DNA of 53,968 nucleotides. Source: Flammula alnicola (Eukaryota; Basidiomycota; Agaricomycetes; Agaricales; Strophariaceae). A program made the position numbers and the translations under genes. Location of the stretch: assembly GCA_015499995.1 (NCBI GenBank), contig JADNRV010000327.1, positions 1 through 53,968 on the forward strand, in the 5' to 3' direction. The notes under the pieces were generated by a model. It was not told where the DNA came from. It saw only the letters and a program-made list of their open reading frames with translations, and made no database searches. Numbering within the stretch: position 1 is the first letter of the stretch; every line of letters starts with the position of its first letter. This document shows, piece by piece, positions 46,571-53,968 of the stretch.

Positions 46571-49500
46571 ATGGCTCACGCAAGACGCTCACCGCAACAT
46601 AGAGCACCGTCATCGTCTATCAGTTCGCCTTTGAAAACTCGCAGGAACACCCTAAGGCGCCCGTCTAGCAGACTGCCCTTACAAGCGCCCCCCGAATTTC
46701 TGTCTTCACCTCTTCCCAAGTCCCATAGGCCCGTCCTGGTTCCTCTCCAACCTAATCTTCGTCGTCTGCCTTCCCGACTTCATCTGGCTGAGAAGGACGG
46801 TCCGAACCAGCTGATGCGTGATTCAGGTCATGTGATCACTGGATCGAAGCGGAAAGCGCGTCGTGAGCAGCAATGAGAATGCACTCACTCACGGCAGGCC
46901 GACGCGTGTTTCGGGCAGAAGGAAACGCCTAAGAACCGATGTCGCGACGACATCAAGTTTTCACCACCAAACAACCAGTGAAGAGAGTCAATCGGAAGCC
47001 AGCGAAATGGACGTGGACACCGCCTCCGTTCAGGACGTCGCTTCTGATGACTCGGGTGACGAAGTTGAACAGGAAGAGGATATTGAAGAGGGTCACGAGG
47101 AAAACGATGATTCGTGTAGGTTCCTCTCTTGTCTTTACTTGAAACCTCAATTTATATATATTAGCGACGAATATCTGATCCACTCCGCGCCACCAAAGAG
47201 ACTCAGCAGATTACTCAAAGTGGACCTTGTTCGATTATACGAACTTGCCGGCCTCCCAGACGATGGAGAACTATTTACCAAGTCTGAAATTATTGACGCC
47301 ATAGTCAATGCCCGGGATGATTTTGCATCTGTGCCACCTTCATCACCACCACGAGCCGATGGCGGCTCTTCCGAAGAATCAAGCGACGATGGCCATTTTG
47401 CTGGTGACGAGGAAACCGATGCTGGTGGGCCTCGTAATGCCCGAACGGCAATCAACTCAGGAGGCGAGTCACTTTGCACGATATGTCGAAGACTCCGGTT
47501 CGACCCTTAAAGAACCGTAGTCATTCGATGGGCAACCTACTAGGTCTGGGTGCCGCACCCAAATCTTTACTGTCGAAGCGAAAGCCTTCAGCACAGGTGG
47601 AAATCGACCATGTTGATGGCACGTCCATAAGGTCAGTCGCGGGGTGTACATAAAGCAACTTTGTCTAATGGTCTCTTCAGGAGAATTTCCACGCGTTCCT
47701 CTCCGACGACAAGCGCTACGACGTCGGCAGTCAACCTATCGCCTCCTGCTACTCGACTACGTTCGCGCAACGTCTCCACAACTATACCTACCGCTTGCAC
47801 GTCTACGGCCACGACAAGTAAAAGCAAAAGTAAAGGAAAAGCTAAACAGGTCGAGTTCAGCGATGCGGTTGAAGTCCATCTCCAAACACCTCCGAAAAAG
47901 AGCTCCAAGGACCAGGAGCGCGAGAGGCTTCTCGATTCCGAGAGTGACCTTACTGAGCTGGAGGGCTCAGAGGGCGAACTCAAAGGACAACCCAGTCCCC
48001 GGCGCCTGCGGAGTAAAGACCGCGAACTCGAAAATCGAAGGGAAAGGAGAAAGAAGATTTAGACGCCACGCCTGTCGCCCATTCGAAACAACGGCGGAAA
48101 GCCAAGAGTGCCGAAGTTGAGCAAGGGACAGAGGTATTTGAAGGCGCGACGGGGAGGAGACTGCGAGTGACGCCTATGCGGAAAGCTAAAGGGCGGATCG
48201 GCAGTCTGAAAGAATCGGAATCGGAAGATCAAGACGAAGAGGAGGAGGAGGAGGAAGATGAGCTACAGGAAGAAGAGGAAGAGGAGCAGCAGGGCGAAGT
48301 GGATGAGGATGCAGAAGAGGAAGAGGAGGTCGATGAGCTCGTGTCGTCAGCCTCGATAACGCCTCCGCCAGAGTCTCGAGATCGCCGAACACCAGTACGT
48401 AGCCGACTCAGACCAAGGCGGCCACGGAAGAAAGTCACTCCGACCGTAGATGAGGAAAACGAGGGCGATGACGAGGAGGAAGAGGAGACTTTACAAGAGG
48501 AAGAACAGGGAGGAGGAAGAGGAGGAAGAGGAGGAAGAGGAAGAGGCAGGAGAGGAGGAGGAAGCTAGAGAAGAAGGGAGGAGGAGGAGGCAGCCGTGGA
48601 AGAAGAGGACGACGAAGCGACGATCGCTGTTGAGCCACGGAAACTGCGGAATGGCAAGATCGTTGGGGAAGAAGACGTAGAAATGGAAGTTGACGAGGAG
48701 TCCATTGGAGACGAGGAGGAGGAGGAAGTAGAAGAGGGCGAAGAAGAGGGCGAAGAGGCGGAGGAGGATGAGGAGATTGACGTCGACGCTGAAGGCGAGA
48801 CAGAAGAGGATGAGGCGATGGAAGAGGACGGTAAGTCGATTTTTTTCAGGATATTTTTCTATGGTGTTGATGGTCCACTAGTTGATCTGACGGTCGCCAC
48901 TGCCAAAACACTTGTCCGTCTGCGTCGGGATGACCTTGTTCGACTTTGCGAAACAAGGGAGATTGACCCATCGGGGACGAAACCCCAGCTTGCCGAAGCT
49001 CTTCTGCAATGGCGAGACCGACAAGTTAACGACTTTTCGTCACCCTCTTCTGGAGGAACTGTCCGCCCATCATCCGGCAGGAAAAGGCGCAGAACAAAAC
49101 ACCATTCAGGTAGCAGCACGGGTGTTCCTGTTCTTCTGCGCTCTGGTCATACCCATACGGACGAGCCTCGTACTCCTGTTCCTGACAAGGAGAAGGAAAA
49201 AGAGAACGAGGAGCTCGAGCTAGACTTGGAAAGCTTGGGCTTGGAGGATCGTGAGATACCTCCTGAAAAGCTGACCAAATTAGAGAAGATCGGCAGCGGC
49301 GGCTTCAAAGATGTCTACATTGGCAAGTTCAAGGGTAGGAAGATTGCTATATCAGAGTTTAGAGGCCAGCTGAGTGCTAGTGAGTTGTATATCTATCTTT
49401 TATGTATTAGCTCCTGTTGACACGCCGCTGGAGTGGATATCAAGGAACTCAAACTGCTCGGGGCTTTTAACCACCCGAATATCGTCCGTTTTGTATGACT

Positions 49501-50350
49501 TTTGCATCCTTATTACCGGCGTGGATTCCTAACTGTTTTCGCCAAAATTAGCTCGGGGTTAGTATACCTGAAAACACCAAGGAGACTCCGGTCATGATCG
49601 TCAGCGAGCTGTGCTCCAATGGCGATCTTTTCGATTATATTCGAAATACCAATGCGCCCAATTTGCACAAAGTCGTACGTACTGTGCTATCCGTCCCTCT
49701 CTGCCCATTCTGACATAGCCATGGTACAGTTGCAAATGATGCTGGACATCGCTCGCGGTTTGGAGTACCTTCACACTCGGAAACCCTCAATCATCCATCG
49801 AGATTGCAAGTCATCCAACATCCTTATCACAGCCAAAGGAACGGCGAAAATTGCGGACTTTGGTTTGGCCAAGGTCAAGCAGTCAACGCGGTCCATGGTT
49901 CGCAGTCTGGTTGGTACTGTCAATTGGCAGGCGCCAGAGCTGTGGCATGCGCATCCAAAGTATAACCACAAGGTGGATGTTTTCTCTTGCGCGATGGTAT
50001 ACTGGGAGATGCTCCAATGGCATGCACCCACGAAGAAGTTCCCCTGGGAGGTTAGGATTTTTTTTTTTTCGTGTAATGAAGTTGCTCATCTTTTGTTATA
50101 GGGAATGAATGAGCATGCCATTTATGAGATAGTTGGAGCAAAACGGCAGCGGTAAGTCCTTCTAGCCCTGTTCGTGATAGTATCGTTTCTCATATGTGAT
50201 GTCTTTAGTCCTTCGATTGCTGGTCTGCGAAAACAATGGTGTCCAGAAATAGTTGACCTCATAGAGCGCATGTGGGCCCAGGACCACCAAGATCGGCCCA
50301 CCATGACTGAAGTGGTTGAAACCCTTGAAGAACTGGCCGCCAAATACTGA
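46571..50350 (+). CDS. SAP-SAP-protein kinase fusion (TKL-like, WNK-like lysine)
   Basis: A large nuclear-type protein. The basic, disordered N-terminus leads to a SAP-like helix pair (PPKRLSRLLKVDLVRLYELA, about 47190-47320), basic and very acidic Glu-rich stretches, and a second SAP-like domain (KTLVRLRRDDLVRLCETREI, about 48905-49025). A kinase domain follows (about 49270-50340): IGSGGFKDVY, IAISEFRG, HRDCKSSNIL, IADFGLAK, GTVNWQAPEL. The beta3 lysine is Ser, and a Lys sits in the glycine loop. Introns: 47114-47164, 47632-47680, 48831-48881, 49380-49433, 49493-49551, 49675-49729, 50051-50101 and 50152-50208. The front half has about five frame shifts (near 46860, 47440, 48050, 48509, 48575) and a TAG at 48566 in one frame, mostly in A/G-rich runs. 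The kinase half is intact. The first shift might instead be a 46-nt intron from 46829. Confidence 0.7.
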
Positions 50351-50808
50351 TGTGTTGGAGCTTAAAATTTTCAACGAACTCTCTGAATCTGTATTTATCC
50401 CGCTACCTCTTTGCTGCACCAGATAGGTCTTCTATTTATATTGTTACCTTCTTTTTATCTTTACTATACTGTAGATCACGCTTTGATTCGTTGTCGCCTT
50501 TTTATTTATCTTTTTGCGTTCGAGGCGACGAACGTCCATTTTACTTGTTTCGGGCTCTTTTCACTTCCCTGCATTACATCTCTACAGCACTTTCTGCTCG
50601 CAGTGCCATCGATATTCCCACCCAATGTATCCTTAACACAAAGCAATAAAACACTATATTACGATGATGACTGAGCCAATCGTTGATGCTGGTCAGTGGT
50701 CGGTGCACCGTGCAATGTTTTTCAACTTGTAAGACGGCGGGCCGTCTCTCCGGGAGTTACTGTCTAACCCAGTGTCAGCGTTACAACTTCTGTAAGGACT
50801 CACGAACG
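50351..50808. other. Intergenic, 3' UTR and promoter
   Basis: About 460 bp, T-rich at first. A polyadenylation-like AATAAA occurs at about 50645. No supported gene. Confidence 0.5.
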
Positions 50809-52550
50809 ATGTTGACACGAATATGCCGCATCAAACAACCTGGGATGTTTCTGGTCAGAAGATACACAGCAGCACCGTACGGAGAATCTTACAAGAAACT
50901 CAGAGGTCCGTTTGTTCGAGCACCGGCTTTCAAAATGGACTCTCAAACTTTGCGCGTTCTTATAGCATTTCCGTTCAAATTCTCTCCAGAAGAGGCTCAA
51001 AGAAAAATGGCTGCCCACGCTGCGCTACTCTGTTTCTGTGACAATGCCACTATGGCTACCTCGGTGGTCATCGACCTACTGCCATCCTTTCTCTCAACCC
51101 CATCCTTCCTTGAATACAAACGCCCAACGCGGTTTTCGGCCGTGTATTTTCCAGCTTGGATACTCAATGCAGAAATTGAAGCAAAAGTTACATACAAAGG
51201 ATATCAGGTTAGCGCTTTCCTTCATCCGAATGTGGTTTAGCTAATATATTTTCGTGTCAGCAAGCTGCGAGTGCGATCTTCAGAAATACGTATGTGTGTT
51301 CCCTACGCAAGTGTGTCAAATAACTCAACCAACTACATGGCTGCAAGGTATATACCAGGTAGTCGCGTCCCTTTCCCTGCGAAGAACGCATCTCATTGAA
51401 GCAGTGCAGGATCCCATGTTCCAACATTGTCAGCAGCCCCTCTCTGGCCTCGAACACTGGATGGCAAAGAGCCTTTACCCTTTGACGAATCTCTCCTGAG
51501 GCAGTATGAAGAAGAAGTACAATGCATACCCTTTACGATCTCTCCATTTTCTGTTGTCGATATCGCAACAACTTCCTCTGCCGAATCCTTGGAAATTAGC
51601 CCAGATCTGTCCTTCTCGCCGTCTTCAGTGAAACCTACCATTGTACGTGCTTCCACTGCCACAAATACACGTACTACCCACTTAAGGGTTCTCCTTTTCG
51701 CAGTTCTCAGCGTTCCCGGTATTACTCCCACTGTATGTGGGACAGTATACGGTTGACCAGCCGGAAAAAGCCAATACGTCCACAGTCACTGTATTTATGC
51801 AAGCCCATTCAGCAGACGATTCAGTACGTCAACGTATTCTCCTCCATATCTGACATCTTGTATCCCATCTAATATGTGTTAAAGCCCGGAATCATGACAG
51901 AAGGATTATCCGCGGAGCATTTGGCTGCATTGGCATCACCCAATATCCTCAAAATGCTCGAGTTAAACTTGGGCACAGGCAAGTTTTTTACTGTTTCAAT
52001 CGGCGATGTCGTTTGCTGAATTACCTTCGCAATATTCAGAAGTGGTTGAGCTACCCTCTCGGGGTAATGACCGGGTTGCAATTGGCGGGCGTGGCGTAGC
52101 TCTGTTTTCCCCTGAACGTGCCATAAAGACGTCAATGAGTGGCCACAACGCATCACAAAGATTGTCTATGAGTGGCTTGAAGATAAGTTGCGGTATAGCA
52201 GCAACATCGAGAAACTAGCGTCACTAGGGAAGCTCAAGTCAGATGATGACCCCCGCGTTCGGGAGATGACGGAGGAGGAAACTGAAGTATTGGACAAATA
52301 TTTCAAAATCAGGGACAATATTCTCTTTCTCAAGATGTTGGGAAAGGTAAGTCTGCATTTACCAGTGGATTTCCGATTACCCATATCGCTACCGCAGGCA
52401 CTTCCCGCTCCTGAAGAAGAACCGGTAGTTAATATCATTTCCTCCAAGTTCACGGACCTAGAGGAAGGGCAAAAGCAGGCCACTCCTCATTGGTGGATTG
52501 AACATGAGCAAGCATCAAGTTCAAAGTCCACACCCTCAGACTCACAGTGA
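50809..52550 (+). CDS. Conserved protein, probably mitochondrial (one frame break)
   Basis: About 450 aa. Exons 50809-51207, 51261-51289, 51348-51358 (11 nt), 51410-51642, 51704-51823, 51885-51978, 52040-52346, 52398-52550. The N-terminus (MLTRICRIKQPGMFLVRRY) is Arg-rich and amphipathic like a mitochondrial presequence. The body contains RVLIAFPFKFSPEEAQRKMA, FSAVYFPAWILNAEIEAKV, PLPFDESLLRQYEEEV, CIPFTISPFSVVDIA, FSAFPVLLPLYVGQYTV and EWPQRITKIVYEWLEDKL. I recall similar uncharacterised mushroom proteins but know no function. The sixth intron (51979-52039) has a GC donor. Near 52123-52128 (ATAAAG) one base seems missing: SPERAIK must shift frame to reach DVNEWPQRITK. Confidence 0.7.
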
Positions 52551-52766
52551 TGCAGTAGTAATGTGAGACTCGAAAGACTTCCCAATGCAGAATAATATAT
52601 AGTTACGCTCTTCGAGGATATTTAACATTTTTAGGCGCCAATAGTGGCAGTAGGGAGATGTTATCCGCCTCAGCAATATGGTATCGGATCGGATGCATGT
52701 CAATAACACAACAGTACAAACACCAAGATTATCCGGACTGGTTGGAGTTACACTCTCGTCGACGCC

Positions 52767-53968
52767 CTACTTTCTCTCTGCCTTGAACCTAGATACCTTC
52801 TTCTCCGGTTGGGCATCTGATGGATTTCTCTCGGGCTGACGAGCTTGTGACACAACGGGCTTAGACTCTTTCACAGTGCTAGCGACGACAGGTGGTGGTC
52901 GATCGGGCCGCCTTGAGCTCAGGGCAGGAGGGAAGGAGGGAGAGGAAATGACCACTGGAGAGGCCCCCGTGCCAGACGGGGGATGGGTTTGGGATATTTG
53001 AGGCATGGGAAATGAGGGAGAATCAACGATCATCGAGAACGGCGATTGGATTTGAGCAGGGGATTTTGTAGGGCTTGGAGATTTTATCACCGGAGGAGCT
53101 CTCTCGGCCACTACAGAGGAAACAGGTGTTGGGCTGTCCATTTTTGGAGACGATCTCCCAGCATGTGATACAGGAGTCACAGAAGGCGACAGCGTCTCGG
53201 AGACTGATGGACTGGGAATGGAAAGCACAGAGGAGTATGATGGTCTACCAGCTGCTGCACGCGACGCTTTGAATTTTGAGGTCTTCATACGCATACTCGG
53301 CGGTGGCAATACATCGACCTGCTGAGGTCCTTCCACTTGTGGAGGCTCAGAAGTGGAAGATGAACCATTCGCATTGTTAGGGATCGGGCGAACAGCATGG
53401 ATATACTTTCCATCTGGTCCTAAATTGTAGACTTCTCCTTTGCGCAAAAGATCGAGCACCTCTTGGAGTCCTTGGTCTTCCTCCTCGCTCGCACTGTCAA
53501 CCTCTCCTCCAACGAGTTTTCCGTCCGCGTCGAGTTTACCCGTCCTTATAGCGCGTTGGATGGTATGGGTTGAAGACGCAGGAAGGACGGAAGCACCGAG
53601 AGATGTAGAAGGCGAGTGTGACGGGGCACGCGTTGAAGCATTATAAGCTGAGGCAATCCGATTTGCTCTGAATTGAGATATTGCAGGTTTCGTCGAATTT
53701 TGAAGAATGTCAGACTGAGGTTCCTGATCAAAGTAATTTATTTTAAGTTTTTAAGAGCATGAGACGAAGAGGCAAAAGGACTAACTGTGCGTTCATCTAT
53801 TTCATAAGGGTGATCCATCATTGCCGCTGCCGCTGCCTCTCCGATGGTATTTCGTGTTCGGTAATATTCCAAAGCGATTTCGCGCTGATGCTGGGCGAAA
53901 TCGAGGTCAACAGTGTCGTTGTCGAGAATGGCTTCAACGTCATCGTCCGTTCCACCCTCGGTCTCTGA
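52767..53968 (-). CDS. URI1: URI1/Bud27-like unconventional prefoldin, C-terminal part (partial)
   Basis: The gene runs off the window end. Exons (minus strand): 53968-53786 (5' incomplete) and 53723-52767; intron 62 nt. The 379 visible residues contain EAILDNDTVDLDFAQHQREI, YYRTRNTIGEAAAA, AIRTGKLDADGKLVGGEVD, EDQGLQEVLDLLRKGEVYNL and a long Pro/Ser-rich tail ending KKVSRFKAERK. The short SRFKAER tail motif and the conserved acidic LDxxGK segment are typical of URI1/Bud27, a prefoldin-like partner of RPB5 involved in RNA polymerase assembly and TOR-linked translation control. The prefoldin domain should lie beyond the window. Confidence 0.82.

Noticed and set aside
48229..48640. Long Ser/Pro/Leu-rich minus-strand frames opposite the SAP-kinase acidic tracts
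   Set aside because: They are complements of GAG/GAA repeats; no codon or domain evidence.

Overview
The window is nuclear DNA from a filamentous basidiomycete, most likely an Agaricomycete (mushroom-forming fungus). The genes are packed close together on both strands. They are cut by many short introns, mostly 45-65 nt, with GTATGT/GTAAGT donors and CTAAC-like branch sites; two gene models have 14 and 19 introns. The content also fits: a local F-box family expansion, a HET-domain gene, a DUF6593-like gene, a TKL-like kinase, and conserved eukaryotic housekeeping genes with good full-length matches. No tRNA, rRNA, CRISPR or bacterial-type element was seen. All exon joins were made by hand from splice signals, reading frame and family knowledge.

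Layout. 1-4.9 kb: rearranged, repeat-rich DNA with pieces of F-box genes, one nearly complete F-box gene (658-2093) with a one-base frame break, and a degenerate repeat block. 5.0-8.6 kb: a large LIM-domain protein. 9.6-12.8 kb: two more F-box genes, minus strand. 13.4-18.0 kb: a small orphan protein, a kinase-like protein and a four-helix membrane protein. 18.3-21.4 kb: a broken leucine-rich gene and a fourth F-box gene. 22.5-36.8 kb is a housekeeping block: phosducin-like chaperone, amino-acid permease, proteasome subunit beta5 (PRE2), gamma-glutamylcyclotransferase-like protein, SNU13, UBC9, a PB1-like/retropepsin-like protein, mitoribosomal mS38/COX24 and CLP1. 37.5-38.0 kb: a hAT-type MITE. 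38.2-43.5 kb: an MFS anion:cation symporter and a HET protein. 43.9-44.3 kb: an inverted repeat. 44.8-46.5 kb: a DUF6593-like gene and an orphan ORF. 46.6-50.4 kb: a SAP-SAP-kinase gene. 50.8-52.6 kb: a conserved probably mitochondrial protein. 52.8 kb to the end: the C-terminal part of URI1/Bud27.

How they fit together. The housekeeping genes cover protein turnover and folding (PRE2, UBC9, phosducin-like, URI1), RNA processing (SNU13, CLP1) and mitochondrial translation (mS38). They are not a pathway cluster. The accessory stretches carry duplicated F-box genes, relics, repeats and a mobile element, and look fast-evolving.

Two genes stand out. The SAP-kinase at 46.6-50.4 kb lacks the usual beta3 lysine and has a lysine in the glycine loop at the position used by WNK kinases. 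The protein at 31.7-33.2 kb carries a retropepsin-like fold whose catalytic Asp-Ser-Gly reads Lys-Ser-Gly. Several otherwise coding-like genes contain single-base frame breaks, often in homopolymers. Sequencing or assembly indels should be excluded before calling them pseudogenes.
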